Below are positions 47,673 through 57,118 of a stretch of 64,000 nucleotides of DNA, piece by piece. The notes under the pieces are model-generated. The model made no database searches and was not told the origin of the DNA. It worked only from the letters and a program-made list of their open reading frames with translations. The translations under genes and the position numbers were made by a program. Numbering within the stretch: position 1 is the first letter of the stretch; the number at the start of each line of letters is the position of its first letter. Source of the stretch: Sphingomonas piscis (lineage in GTDB: Bacteria; Pseudomonadota; Alphaproteobacteria; Sphingomonadales; Sphingomonadaceae); the NCBI RefSeq assembly GCF_011300455.1, contig NZ_CP049869.1, forward strand, positions 1,054,001 to 1,118,000, written 5' to 3'.

Positions 47673-47759
47673 ACCGCCGCCTTCCGGAGACCGAAAGGAC
47701 GGTGACGGGCATCTAGTCGCGGGCGGTGCGCAACGCAAGGCGCTTCGACCCGCCCGCCG

Positions 47760-49055
47760 CTAGAGCACATAGCGGCTGAGATCGGTGTTGCGGGCGATCC
47801 CCGACAATTGCTGGTCGACGAAGGCCGCATCGATGCGCAACGTCTCGCCGCGACGGTCCTCCGCTTCGAAGCTGATGTCTTCCAACAGCTTTTCCATCAC
47901 GGTCTGGAGCCGCCGCGCGCCAATGTTCTCAACCGCATCATTGACACCGGCCGCCGTGCGAGCGAGCGCGGCGATGCCGTCTTCGGCGAACTCGATCGTC
48001 ACGCCCTCAGTGCCGAGCAGCGCCTGATATTGCTTCGTCAGACTGGCCCGCGTCGACGACAGGATGCGGATGAAATCCTCTTCCGTCAGCGCCTTCAACT
48101 CGACCCGGATCGGCAGGCGTCCTTGCAGCTCGGGCAAGAGGTCTGACGGCTTGGCGACGTGGAACGCGCCGCTGGCGATAAACAGGATGTGATCAGTCTT
48201 CAGCGGGCCATACTTGGTCGCGACCGTCGTGCCCTCAATCAGCGGCAGGAGATCGCGTTGCACGCCCTCGCGACTGACCGACCCGCCGCGCACATCGCTA
48301 ACGGCGATCTTGTCGATCTCGTCGAGAAAGACGATCCCGTTCGCTTCCGCATCCGCAAGCGCGGCGCGGTTGACGTCGTCAGGATCGAGCCTCTTGTCGG
48401 CCTCTTCTTCCGTCAGCCGCGCGAAGGCTTCAGGCACCTTGAGCTTGCGGCGCTTGCGCGGACCATTGCCGCCAAGCTTGCCCATCATCGACTTCAAGTC
48501 GAACACCTGCGCGCCCATGCCCGGGATCTCGAACGGCATCGCCGGCGCCTCGTCGACCTCAATCTCCACCTCGGCGCTGTTCAGGCTTCCATCCTGGAAG
48601 CGCTGGCGGAAGCTGGCGCGCGTCGCCTCGCTCGACCCCTTGCCGGTCAGCGCATCGAGCAGTTTCTCCATTGCGGCATCCTCCGCCGCGGAGCGCACCG
48701 CATTGCGCCGCCGCTCGCGCTCAAGCCGCACCGCCTCTTCGACCAGGTCGCGCGCGATCTGCTCGACGTCGCGGCCGACATAGCCGACTTCCGTGAATTT
48801 GGTGGCCTCGACCTTCACGAACGGCGCGTCGGCGAGCTTCGCCAGCCGGCGGCTGATCTCCGTCTTGCCGCACCCTGTCGGTCCAATCATCAGGATGTTC
48901 TTGGGCGTCACTTCGTCGCGCAAGTCCGGCCCGAGTTGCTGCCGCCGCCAGCGGTTGCGGAGCGCCACGGCCACCGCCCGCTTCGCCTCATTCTGTCCAA
49001 TGATGTGGTCGTCCAAGGCAGCAACGATCGCCTTGGGAGTGAGTTTGTCGTTCAT
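47760..49055 (-). CDS. hslU: ATP-dependent protease ATPase subunit HslU
   Basis: The 431-residue AAA unfoldase has the N-terminal [20 protein letters not shown], Walker A GPTGCGKT at 58-65, an Ala/Glu-rich I domain, Walker [13 protein letters not shown] and the C-terminal pore/docking end LSRYVL. It forms rings on HslV and unfolds substrates. hslV lies 12 bases upstream on the same strand. A GGAC box precedes the ATG. Confidence 0.96.
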   Translation of the reverse strand: MNDKLTPKAIVAALDDHIIGQNEAKRAVAVALRNRWRRQQLGPDLRDEVTPKNILMIGPTGCGKTEISRRLAKLADAPFVKVEATKFTEVGYVGRDVEQIARDLVEEAVRLERERRRNAVRSAAEDAAMEKLLDALTGKGSSEATRASFRQRFQDGSLNSAEVEIEVDEAPAMPFEIPGMGAQVFDLKSMMGKLGGNGPRKRRKLKVPEAFARLTEEEADKRLDPDDVNRAALADAEANGIVFLDEIDKIAVSDVRGGSVSREGVQRDLLPLIEGTTVATKYGPLKTDHILFIASGAFHVAKPSDLLPELQGRLPIRVELKALTEEDFIRILSSTRASLTKQYQALLGTEGVTIEFAEDGIAALARTAAGVNDAVENIGARRLQTVMEKLLEDISFEAEDRRGETLRIDAAFVDQQLSGIARNTDLSRYVL

Positions 49056-49067
49056 ATTTGTCCTGAG

Positions 49068-49607
49068 TTAAGCGCCGACCGTTTCGACGGTCATCCGGTC
49101 GTTGGTGAAGACGCAGACCTCGGCGGCGATCGCCATCGCCCGGCGCGCAAGGACCTCCGGGTCGGCTTCATAGTCCGCAAGCGCTCGCGCCGCCGCGAGC
49201 GCATAATTGCCGCCCGACCCGATCGCGGCGATCCCGCCCTCCGGCTCCAGCACGTCGCCGTTACCGGTCAGGATCAGCATCGTCTCCGCGTCCGCGACGA
49301 TCATCATCGCCTCGAGATTGCGGAGATACTTGTCGGTCCGCCAATCCTTGGCCAGCTCCACCGCAGCGCGCATCAGCTGGCCACGATATTGCTCGAGTTT
49401 GCGCTCCAGCCGCTCGAACAGGGTGAACGCATCGGCGGTCGCGCCGGCAAAGCCGCCGATGACCTTTCCGTCAGCGCCGAGCCTGCGGACCTTCTTTGCG
49501 TTCGGTTTTATCACCGTGTTGCCCAGGCTGACCTGACCGTCGCCGGCGATCACCGTGCGCCCGTTCTTCTTCACCCCGAGGATCGTCGTTCCGTGCCAGC
49601 TTTCCAA
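49068..49607 (-). CDS. hslV: ATP-dependent protease proteolytic subunit HslV
   Basis: This is the threonine protease partner of HslU, 179 residues. The mature N-terminal threonine is expected at Thr7 after removal of MESWHG, because the family begins TTI followed by a conserved NGR (here [11 protein letters not shown]). It also has [14 protein letters not shown] and [18 protein letters not shown]. The start is a TTG at 49607 with a perfect AAGGAG box (49614-49619) six bases upstream, which decides this start. Confidence 0.95.
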   Translation of the reverse strand: MESWHGTTILGVKKNGRTVIAGDGQVSLGNTVIKPNAKKVRRLGADGKVIGGFAGATADAFTLFERLERKLEQYRGQLMRAAVELAKDWRTDKYLRNLEAMMIVADAETMLILTGNGDVLEPEGGIAAIGSGGNYALAAARALADYEADPEVLARRAMAIAAEVCVFTNDRMTVETVGA

Positions 49608-49671
49608 TGCCCGCTCCTTCGGCCAATCACTTGGGAAGCCTGCCCGGTGGCGACAAGTCCGCGCCTTCCTC

Positions 49672-50238
49672 GTGCAAGCTAGGTTCAGCTTTCTCTCGGC
49701 AGAGGAATGGTTCGCGACGAGGGAGGATGCACTGCTTGAACCGCTGCTGATCTTGCTCTCCGCCCAGGCGGCGCAGTCGGGACCGGTCGTTCCCCCTGCA
49801 CCCTCGGCGAAAGCGACGGCTCAAGGTTCGGAGACGTGCAGCAACGAGTTGCCCACCGAACCGGGCGAGATCGTGGTCTGCGCGGTGAAACCGGACGGTT
49901 ACCGCATCAACCCCGACGTCCTCGCGGCAAAGCGGGCGATCAAGAATGGCCGGCGCCCCAAGAAGCCGGAGCGCTTTGCCGACAAAAGCTGCGAGACGAT
50001 TGGCCCGATGGGCTGCCGCGGCACCCCTACCATCGATCTGGTGGGCGCCGCTCTCGCGGCAGCGACCATGGCCCAAAAGGCGGCCAATGGGGAGAGTGTC
50101 GGCAAGATGTTCGTCACCGACCCGCAGCCGACCGAGTATGAGCTGTACCTCGAGGCCAAGCAGGAGCGGGAAGACAAAGAAGCGGCCGCCGCCATCAAGG
50201 CGGAGCAATCCAGGACCGCCCAGCGCGAGCACAAATAA
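49672..50238 (+). CDS. Exported protein, cysteine-containing, unknown function (start uncertain)
   Basis: A hydrophobic stretch ([18 protein letters not shown]) looks like a signal peptide ending near AQAAQ. The mature part has four cysteines: [26 protein letters not shown] and MGCRGTPT. A charged Glu/Lys/Ala-rich tail follows. [16 protein letters not shown] resembles EGEVIVCRRRPATERYRI in the exported protein at 14.6 kb. GTG 49672 is a guess: the open frame continues upstream over the hslV start and no good ATG is in frame. No function is recognised. Confidence 0.6.
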   Translation: MQARFSFLSAEEWFATREDALLEPLLILLSAQAAQSGPVVPPAPSAKATAQGSETCSNELPTEPGEIVVCAVKPDGYRINPDVLAAKRAIKNGRRPKKPERFADKSCETIGPMGCRGTPTIDLVGAALAAATMAQKAANGESVGKMFVTDPQPTEYELYLEAKQEREDKEAAAAIKAEQSRTAQREHK

Positions 50239-50300
50239 GTCGTCGGCCCACCACGTGCGCTCGGTGGATTTCTGTCGCTGCTGCCCTACAGCGGCTCGCC

Positions 50301-51899
50301 ATGAACGAGGTCACCGAAGCTCCAAGCCCGTCGCGTTCCTCTCACTCGACACGGGCGATGGCGCTTCTGCTCGTCGCCTACATATTCAACTTCGTCGATC
50401 GCAACATCATCGGCGTTCTCGCCGTTCCGATCCGCACCGAGTTTCAACTCAGCGACACGGCGCTCAGCACCCTCGGGGTTGCGTTCGGTATCTTCTATGC
50501 CTTGCTTGCAATCCCCATCGCATGGGCGGCCGATCGCAAGAACCGCGTGACGATCATCTCCGCGGCCGTGACAATATGGAGCCTGTTCACTGCCGCCGGC
50601 GGACTGGTGAACAGCTTTGCGCAGCTGATCGTTGCCCGGATGGGGGTGGCGGCTGGGGAAGCCGGCGGCATCGCTCCCTCTTATTCGCTCATCTCCGACT
50701 ATTTCCCGCGCCACCAGCGCGCTCGGGCGATCGCCTTCTTCTCGCTCGGCATTCCGATCGGGTCTGCGCTCGGCATCTTTTGCGGCGGCTGGCTCGCGTC
50801 GCATCTTTCATGGCGGACAGCCTTCCTGATTGTCGGATTGGCTGGCCTACCCGCCGCGATTGCCATCAGGCTTTGGGTCCCCGAGCCGGTGCGTGGCGGA
50901 ATGGACCCGGTGCCTTCAGCAGGCCCGCATTATCGCCGCAGTTCGTGGCAAATGCTTGCGAAACCGGCATTGTGGCTGCTCTCTTTCGGCGCTGCCCTGG
51001 GCTCGATCCCCGGCTACGGCCTGATCTTCTGGCTTCCCAGCTTCTTCAACCGCAGCTTCGGGCTCCCGCTGGATCAGGTGGGCTGGTTCTACGGGTCAGT
51101 CGTGCTCGTCGGCGGCATCCTCGGGACTTGGGTGGGTGGCGTCATCGGCGATCGCCTTGGTCCCGACCGGCCCGGCGCCTATGCGCTCATCCCCGCGCTA
51201 TGCTTCCTTCTTGCCGTTCCAATCTTCGCGGCCGGTCTGTTCAGTCCCAACCTTCCCGTTGCGTGGCTGCTCTTCACCTTTGGCCAGATGCTCACCCTGG
51301 CATGGCTCGGGCCCGTAGTCACCGCCGTCCAGCACCTCGTCCCGCCGAGCCTCCGCGCCACCACGTCGGCGACCTTCCTCTTCATCAACAATCTCATCGG
51401 AATCGCCTTTGGCATCTTCGTCCTGGGCTTCATGTCGGATCGGATGAAGGCCGCCCATGGCGACGATGCGCTGCGCTACTCGATCCTTTACGGGCTGGCC
51501 TTCTACCTGCTGAGCTCCTTGCTATACTTCATCGCCGCCAGGCGATTGCCGCGGGACTGGTATGGAGCAAGGGAATCCGGCTGCCGACCATCAAACAAGC
51601 GTGCTAGCTTTTGGCGATGCCCACTAATCCGCAGAGCTCACAGCCCCGAGGCGCGCTTTCGCGAGAACAAGCCTGAAGAGCTACGCCCCGACCCAAGGTT
51701 AGGGCCTGCGTTAGAACCGCGCTCCAATTCGGAATCCAATGGTTCGCGGACGTCCCGGGAGCACTCGTGTCTGCGTGCAAATGCTGCAGGCGACAAAGCG
51801 CGCAAGCTCGTTACGCTCGTCAAACAGATTGGTCGCAAACAGCTCTGCGGTAAATCTGCTCCAATCATAGCCGATGAAGGCGTCCACCAATGTCGATGA
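50301..51899 (+). CDS. MFS transporter (spinster/OPA-like); C-terminal end doubtful
   Basis: The protein has 12 membrane spans. The N-terminal motif is YIFNFVDRNIIGVLAVPIR, the motif-A-like loop is WAADRKNRVTIIS, and a proton-linked-type GEAGGIAPSYSLISDYFPRHQRARA is present. This is the spinster-like sphingomonad MFS group; the substrate is unknown. The transporter-like part ends near YFIAARRLPRDW (about 51560). The remaining reading of about 110 residues is hydrophilic and its last 63 codons run antisense over the 3' end of the receptor gene. The native stop is probably near 51607-51627 in another frame, which would suggest a one-base assembly error. Confidence 0.85.
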   Translation: MNEVTEAPSPSRSSHSTRAMALLLVAYIFNFVDRNIIGVLAVPIRTEFQLSDTALSTLGVAFGIFYALLAIPIAWAADRKNRVTIISAAVTIWSLFTAAGGLVNSFAQLIVARMGVAAGEAGGIAPSYSLISDYFPRHQRARAIAFFSLGIPIGSALGIFCGGWLASHLSWRTAFLIVGLAGLPAAIAIRLWVPEPVRGGMDPVPSAGPHYRRSSWQMLAKPALWLLSFGAALGSIPGYGLIFWLPSFFNRSFGLPLDQVGWFYGSVVLVGGILGTWVGGVIGDRLGPDRPGAYALIPALCFLLAVPIFAAGLFSPNLPVAWLLFTFGQMLTLAWLGPVVTAVQHLVPPSLRATTSATFLFINNLIGIAFGIFVLGFMSDRMKAAHGDDALRYSILYGLAFYLLSSLLYFIAARRLPRDWYGARESGCRPSNKRASFWRCPLIRRAHSPEARFRENKPEELRPDPRLGPALEPRSNSESNGSRTSREHSCLRANAAGDKARKLVTLVKQIGRKQLCGKSAPIIADEGVHQCR

Positions 51900-52541
51900 G
51901 GACAGCCGGCCGAGATAATCGTTGGGATTATCTCCTGCGCCGGTTCGGTCCTGGCGAATATCTGTACTCGCCGACCCCTTGTAGGTGACACTCCCCTGCA
52001 CATGCGCCTTGCCGGCACCGAGATCCCAGGCGTAGCGCGCGGTGGCGTTGGCCTTGAACCGGGGGGTGATCGGCAGGCGTGTTCCCGACGGCGTTACTGT
52101 GTAACTGGTGGAGCAATCGTCATCGTCGAGAATACTTTGGCATATGTTGCCCTTCGTTTTGGCACTGGTCAGCGACGCGGCGGCATTGAGCGTCAGGCCA
52201 CCCGCCACATAGCCGACATCCGTTTCGATGCCGTTGATCTTGGCGTCACGGCCGTTCTGAATAACCGTAAGGCTATTCTCGCCGAGGAAGCTGAACTGAA
52301 ACTTCTTCCAAATCTGGTGATAGACTGCACCATTCCAACGCAGCGGCCCGAGCCGCGTCTTCCAGCCCAGCTCGAAGTTCGTGATGTAATCAGGATCATA
52401 GGCCGGCGCGCTCGGCTGCCGATTGATCCCGCCGGGACGAAAGCCGCGGGACCATGTGCCATAGAACATCAGGTCCTCCGCGGGCTTGTACTGCAAGTTC
52501 AGCCGGTGGGTGAAACCATTCCCCTTGCTTCGCCGAGGCAC
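51711..52541 (-). CDS. TonB-dependent receptor, C-terminal part (frameshift-separated)
   Basis: This segment carries the distal barrel strands of the receptor whose N-terminal part lies at 52589-54292. Readable features are FTHRLNLQYKPAEDLMFYGT, WSRGFRPGGINRQPSAP and the end ending with RPRTIGFRIGARF, with a terminal Phe. No start codon of its own is credible; the protein is continuous with the other part once one G is added at 52594-52598. See the paired entry for the full description. Confidence 0.85.
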   Translation of the reverse strand: MPRRSKGNGFTHRLNLQYKPAEDLMFYGTWSRGFRPGGINRQPSAPAYDPDYITNFELGWKTRLGPLRWNGAVYHQIWKKFQFSFLGENSLTVIQNGRDAKINGIETDVGYVAGGLTLNAAASLTSAKTKGNICQSILDDDDCSTSYTVTPSGTRLPITPRFKANATARYAWDLGAGKAHVQGSVTYKGSASTDIRQDRTGAGDNPNDYLGRLSSSTLVDAFIGYDWSRFTAELFATNLFDERNELARFVACSICTQTRVLPGRPRTIGFRIGARF

Positions 52542-52588
52542 CGCCTTGCCGGCGACGACATTGCCGACGTTGGTGCAAGGTGTTCCGG

Positions 52589-54292
52589 CTACGCCCCCGA
52601 TGCGAGAGGCGAGTCCTCATCCTCGATGAGCTGCAAGCCGTTGACCGTCAGACAGCGCCGAGCGCCCGAGCTGCCGCCGGCACCATTCGGCGGCTCGGCA
52701 AAGGTGTCCTCATCGAACCCAGGATTGCGGCCGAAGCCGGCAAAACCGAATAGGCTGTTGTCATATTTGAACAGGCGCCCGCCGGCGGTCAGCGTTAGCT
52801 GAGGCGTGACATCCACGCTTGCTTCACCAAACAATGCGTAATCCTTGTCCTTCCGGTTCTGCAGAGTAAGCCAAAGTGTTTCGGGCCATCCATTGACGGA
52901 TAGGTCCGGGGCCAGATTATCGACGATGTAATTTTGGAAAATATGGTTGGTCTGGCGCTGGTAGAAGGCGCCGATGAGAGCTCGGAATGGCCAGTCCTGC
53001 GGGGTCGAAATCCGCACTTCGTGGCTCATCTTCTTGAAGTTGTCGGTGGCCACGATGTACTGGCGCGGGTCGATCGTGTTTCCAGCCGCGTCCTGGTAGT
53101 AGAAGTAGTTGGCAAGCCCGCCGACGCTCTCATAGTAGCTGTCGTAGGCATCGGCATAATCGGTGTAGTCGCTGACCGAGTAGGTCGGCCGCTTCATGTA
53201 AGCACCGGCATAGGTGAGATCGAAGTTCGAGATCTTGCCTTCGATCGTCAGCGCCGCCTGCGTGAACTTGTCCTTGCGCACCTCATCGCGAAACCTGTCG
53301 ATGTTGAGGTCGCCAAGCTCCGGGTCAAACCCATAGAAGCCGTCGCTTTTGCTGTTCTGATGCATGACCGTCGGCGTGACGGTCCAATTGTCGTCCAGGT
53401 CGATCTTGAGCGCAGCGCGCCCGCCATAGACACGCGTGTCGTTGAAGTTCTTGCCCGTGAACCCGTCATTGTTGACCGTTATGCCGTTGCGAACGCAACC
53501 ATCGATGTCGCCGTTGCCGTCGAACGTCGGATCACCGCAGTAGGTGCGGCTTCCCGCAACACCATCAATGAAGCCCGCATCGCGCTTGTAAAAGCCGACT
53601 GCACGCAAGGCGATGTTGCTTGCGACCGGCAAGTTGATCATGCCCTCCAGGCTGCCGCCCATTCCGCCGTGCGCAACCCTGTTCAGCTCCGCATCGACCC
53701 GGCCGGACGTTATGCCCAGTTCCGGCTTGTTGGTGATGATGCGAATGGTGCCGGCCTGGCTGCTGGCGCCGTACAAGGTGCCCTGCGGACCTGCGAGACT
53801 CTCGATCCGGGCGATGTCGTAGATGTGAACGTCCAGCGCGCCGCCGATTGTGGTGACGGGCTGTTCATCCAGATAGGTGCCGACGGATGGGAGGGATCCC
53901 GAATGGTTGCCGTCACCGCCGGTTGCAACGCCGCGCATGTAGATAACGGTGCCGCCGCTCTGAGACGCCTGGAAGCTGACGGACGGAAGCTGTTTGGTGT
54001 AATCTTCGAAGTTGGAGATGTTCAGCTGGTCGAGGCGCCTCGTGCCGATCGCCTGGATGCTAACGGGCACATCCTGGAGGTTCTCTTCGCGCTTCTGCGC
54101 GGTAACGACGATCTCCGTACTATCGGGAACTTGCCCGTCATTTGCGGTCTGCTCGGAAGGCGTTTCGCCAGTAACGTTTGTGGCGTTCGTGGCGGGAGCT
54201 GGAGAGTCGCCAGTCGACTGAGCCCAACCGGGTGCCCCGATTGACGTGGAGGCCAGCAGACCCAAGGTCAAAGAGCGGATCGTCCCAGTCAT
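52589..54292 (-). CDS. TonB-dependent receptor, N-terminal part (frameshift-separated)
   Basis: The outer-membrane receptor starts with a signal peptide (MTGTIRSLTLGLLASTSIGA) and a TonB box TEIVVTAQKREENLQDVPVS. The plug shows LPSVSFQASQSGGTVIYMRG and GPQGTLYGASSQAGTIRIIT, typical of the iron-complex/substrate group common in sphingomonads. The frame stops at 52589-52591 (TAG on the minus strand) after LASGA. Restoring one G in the G5 run (52594-52598) would continue as GGVAGTPCTNVGNVVAGKAV into the C-terminal part, giving a normal receptor of roughly 860 residues. The substrate is unknown; a TPR-sulfotransferase gene is directly upstream. Confidence 0.88.
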   Translation of the reverse strand: MTGTIRSLTLGLLASTSIGAPGWAQSTGDSPAPATNATNVTGETPSEQTANDGQVPDSTEIVVTAQKREENLQDVPVSIQAIGTRRLDQLNISNFEDYTKQLPSVSFQASQSGGTVIYMRGVATGGDGNHSGSLPSVGTYLDEQPVTTIGGALDVHIYDIARIESLAGPQGTLYGASSQAGTIRIITNKPELGITSGRVDAELNRVAHGGMGGSLEGMINLPVASNIALRAVGFYKRDAGFIDGVAGSRTYCGDPTFDGNGDIDGCVRNGITVNNDGFTGKNFNDTRVYGGRAALKIDLDDNWTVTPTVMHQNSKSDGFYGFDPELGDLNIDRFRDEVRKDKFTQAALTIEGKISNFDLTYAGAYMKRPTYSVSDYTDYADAYDSYYESVGGLANYFYYQDAAGNTIDPRQYIVATDNFKKMSHEVRISTPQDWPFRALIGAFYQRQTNHIFQNYIVDNLAPDLSVNGWPETLWLTLQNRKDKDYALFGEASVDVTPQLTLTAGGRLFKYDNSLFGFAGFGRNPGFDEDTFAEPPNGAGGSSGARRCLTVNGLQLIEDEDSPLASGA

Positions 54293-54379
54293 GAAGCCCC
54301 CTTCGCGTGATTGCCCGCATTGCGTCAGAGCTTCACAGCATTGTCAACGCGGCGTCATATTTTGACGCTCGTATTGGTT

Positions 54380-55978
54380 TCAGCGTTGCAACAATGACGC
54401 GGGAACCTCCGGATAGGAATCGAGCACGGAACCGAGGGCTTGCCGGAGTGGGCCGAGATAATCTGAATATGGCTGCCACTCCTCCATGGCCGCCTTGTAG
54501 ATGGGCTGCCGGACCTGTTCGGAGCTTGCCGTCCGCACCGGCCGCTCGGTCTCGTAGAAGGAGAGGCAGGCTGGATCGAACTCGAGCCCGCAATAAGCAA
54601 GCAGGCGCCGAACCTCAGCTTCTGTGTCAGTAACCATCCGTTCGTAGATCACCCGGTGGACTCGACCCGGGACGGCGGCGTCCACATGCGCCATCAGCCG
54701 AACGTAATCGCGGTAGTACTGGCCAACGTCTTCAAGATCGTACGTGAAGTCCTGCCCGCGCGCGAAATGCTGACGGTAGTTGGACATGCAGCAGCCCAGC
54801 GGATGCCGACGCGCGTCGATGATCTTCGCATTCGGCAGCACGAGCTGAATGAATGGCACGAACAGCCAGTTGTTAGGTAACTTGTCGACAAAATAGGGCC
54901 GGTGCGTTCGCCGCTGAACGGACGCGCGCTGCAGATATTCCTCTCCAGCGAGCCGACTCTGGTTCGCCGTGAGTGTCGTCGACGCCGCGGGGTAGGAGCC
55001 CTGCTCCCGGGCAATTACCGGCAGATCGGGCAGTTCCGACGTGCCCTCGACCAAAGGGTGGGAGGACAGGATCTGCTCGATTAACGTCGATCCGGCGCGC
55101 GGCATGCCGACGATGAAAATCGGGTCGGCCTTTTCGCAACCGCCCTCCCGGTTCAGCAGCTCTGGAGTAAGTAGCTCCAGACATTTGTCGACGGTTCGCG
55201 TGAGATCGCCAGAGCGGAAGGGCTGCCTTTGCCGGCGGAGCGCATTTCCGCGCTGGTAATGGGCAAATGCATCGTCGGCACGGCGCCGGTCGTGCATCGC
55301 CTTGCCCAGGGCGAACTCCAGGTGAAAGCGATCCTCTTCGCTGATCCCGTCATAGGCGAGTGCCGTTTGCATCGCCTCGATATCCTTGTCGTCGAAACGG
55401 ATGGTCTTGAGGTTCGCAAGGCTCCACCACGCCTCTCCAAGTTCCGGCTTCAACTCGATTGCGCGGCGATAAGCCTCCACGCCCTCGGTTTGGCGGCCCA
55501 AGGTCTTCAGCATATGGCCGTAGCTCAACCAAACCCTCGGCTGCCCCGGCGCTCGCTCAAGAACTTCTTCATAGATGCGGATAGCCTCATTGAAATCGCC
55601 GAGCCGTCCCAGTGTTGCCGCCTTGAGATTGAGGTGGCCGATGGCATCCGGCTCTTCTTCGAAAACGACATCCAGGAGGTCCATAGCCTCGGCAGGACGT
55701 CCCATTCGGCTCAGCACCAGCGCCAGGTTGGCTCTTGCCGCCGTGAAATTCGGCGCAATTTCAATGGCCCGGCGCAACAACGTCTCTGCATCGCGCATGC
55801 GTCCGATCCGAGCCGCCAACTCCGCAAGCATCCGGATCGCGCGAACGTCGAACGGTCGCTCTTTGAGGTGAGGCTTCAGCAAACGTTCCGCGGCGTCCAA
55901 GCGGTTCTCGTGAAGGGCCAGCGCAGCCTCGATGAGCCGTGGATGCCAATGTTGCGAACCAGAAGATGCGGCCTTCAC
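54380..55978 (-). CDS. TPR-repeat sulfotransferase family protein
   Basis: The protein of about 532 residues combines N-terminal TPR repeats (about 10-240, including LGHLNLKAATLGRLGDFNEA-type units) with a C-terminal sulfotransferase domain. The PAPS-binding motif FIVGMPRAGSTLIEQILSSH lies near residue 290, followed by RRHPLGCCMSNYRQHFARG. It is typical of the tetratricopeptide-sulfotransferase proteins frequently encoded beside TonB receptors in Caulobacterales and Sphingomonadales. Start: GTG 55978 in front of KAASSGSQHWHPRL; the frame is open 123 bases further. The sulfate acceptor is unknown. It precedes the receptor on the same strand by 87 bases. Confidence 0.88.
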   Translation of the reverse strand: MKAASSGSQHWHPRLIEAALALHENRLDAAERLLKPHLKERPFDVRAIRMLAELAARIGRMRDAETLLRRAIEIAPNFTAARANLALVLSRMGRPAEAMDLLDVVFEEEPDAIGHLNLKAATLGRLGDFNEAIRIYEEVLERAPGQPRVWLSYGHMLKTLGRQTEGVEAYRRAIELKPELGEAWWSLANLKTIRFDDKDIEAMQTALAYDGISEEDRFHLEFALGKAMHDRRRADDAFAHYQRGNALRRQRQPFRSGDLTRTVDKCLELLTPELLNREGGCEKADPIFIVGMPRAGSTLIEQILSSHPLVEGTSELPDLPVIAREQGSYPAASTTLTANQSRLAGEEYLQRASVQRRTHRPYFVDKLPNNWLFVPFIQLVLPNAKIIDARRHPLGCCMSNYRQHFARGQDFTYDLEDVGQYYRDYVRLMAHVDAAVPGRVHRVIYERMVTDTEAEVRRLLAYCGLEFDPACLSFYETERPVRTASSEQVRQPIYKAAMEEWQPYSDYLGPLRQALGSVLDSYPEVPASLLQR

Positions 55979-56197
55979 AGTTCGGAGTTTAAACGCGACA
56001 TGGCGATTGCGCCAACTACGCGTTCCACTTTGCGATCGACGATCGCCTGCCGGGCCAATGGAACACGGTCTAAAAAGAGGACAATCGATCGCAGCTCCCA
56101 CGATATCTGAGGGCGCACTAGCTTAAGATTGATGAGCGTACCGAGACGGAAGGCACGCGCCGTCTGCGGACTGTCCGCTTACGTCGGCGTTCGACGA

Positions 56198-57118
56198 TCA
56201 GGCGCCGCGACCGTCTTGGCTTTCGACCGCGACATCGTGCATCGCCACGGCAGCGAGCACGAGGACTCCGGCACCAATCGCCATTGTCCAGAGAGGCTGG
56301 TCCGGAAAGAGCGCCTTCATCAGCGAACCCATGATCGTGGCCACTAGCAACTGCGGAATCACGACGAATACGTTGAACAGACCCATGTAGATGCCCAGCT
56401 TCTGCTGGGGCAAAGCGGAAGCGAGAATGGCATAGGGCGTCGCAAGGATCGATGCCCAAGCCACGCCGATGCCCACTTCGCTGAGGAGCAGCAAGTACGG
56501 ATCGCGAATGACGAGGAAGCTGGCAAACCCTGCCGCGCCTGCGAGCAGACACACGACGTGCGTCCGGGCCATTCCGATCTTGCGGGAAAGCAGTGGCAGC
56601 AGAATAAGCGCAGCGATAGCAGCGATGCCGTTATACACGGCAAAAAGGATGCCGACCCAGTTGGCCGCTTCTTGGTAAACCGCGCTTCCGGGATCGCTGT
56701 TCCCGTAAACGGCGGATGCGACCACCGGCGTCGTGTAGATCCACATGATGAACAAGGCTGACCAGCTGAAGAACTGGACAACCGACAGCCGCTTCATCAC
56801 CGATGGCATGCCGGCGAAGTCGCCGACAATCTGACTGAGCATGTTCGACCGTGCACCGTGGCGCGCAAGCATGACCGCAACACCGCTCAGCACCCCGTAA
56901 AGTGCCAGCAGCATCGCCAAGAGATAAAGTTCCTTCTCGAGCTGCAAGGTCAGGACCGCGGCTAGAACAGCGACACCAGCGGCAATCCACGAGAAAGGAG
57001 CGATGAGCGACTTGCCTGCGAGGCTCGCCACCGCGTCATCATCCGTTGCGGAATCGACCTCGAACGTGGCCATTTGCGCGGGCGAATATTCGCGCGTGGT
57101 CAGGATGGTCCATAGCAC
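56198..57118 (-). CDS. MFS sugar transporter, C-terminal part (frameshift-separated)
   Basis: This part covers the remaining six to seven membrane spans of the transporter begun at 57717, with LSVVQFFSWSALFIMWIYTT and NWVGILFAVYNGIAAIAAL readable. The first residues (LWTILTTREYSPAQM) join the upstream part exactly if one G is added at 57180-57184. It ends in a short charged tail. See the N-terminal entry for function. Confidence 0.85.
   Translation of the reverse strand: MLWTILTTREYSPAQMATFEVDSATDDDAVASLAGKSLIAPFSWIAAGVAVLAAVLTLQLEKELYLLAMLLALYGVLSGVAVMLARHGARSNMLSQIVGDFAGMPSVMKRLSVVQFFSWSALFIMWIYTTPVVASAVYGNSDPGSAVYQEAANWVGILFAVYNGIAAIAALILLPLLSRKIGMARTHVVCLLAGAAGFASFLVIRDPYLLLLSEVGIGVAWASILATPYAILASALPQQKLGIYMGLFNVFVVIPQLLVATIMGSLMKALFPDQPLWTMAIGAGVLVLAAVAMHDVAVESQDGRGA

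Noticed and set aside
48159..49682. Long open frame antisense to hslU-hslV (507 codons)
   Set aside because: It is a mirror frame with no recognisable motif; both protease genes are intact on the minus strand.
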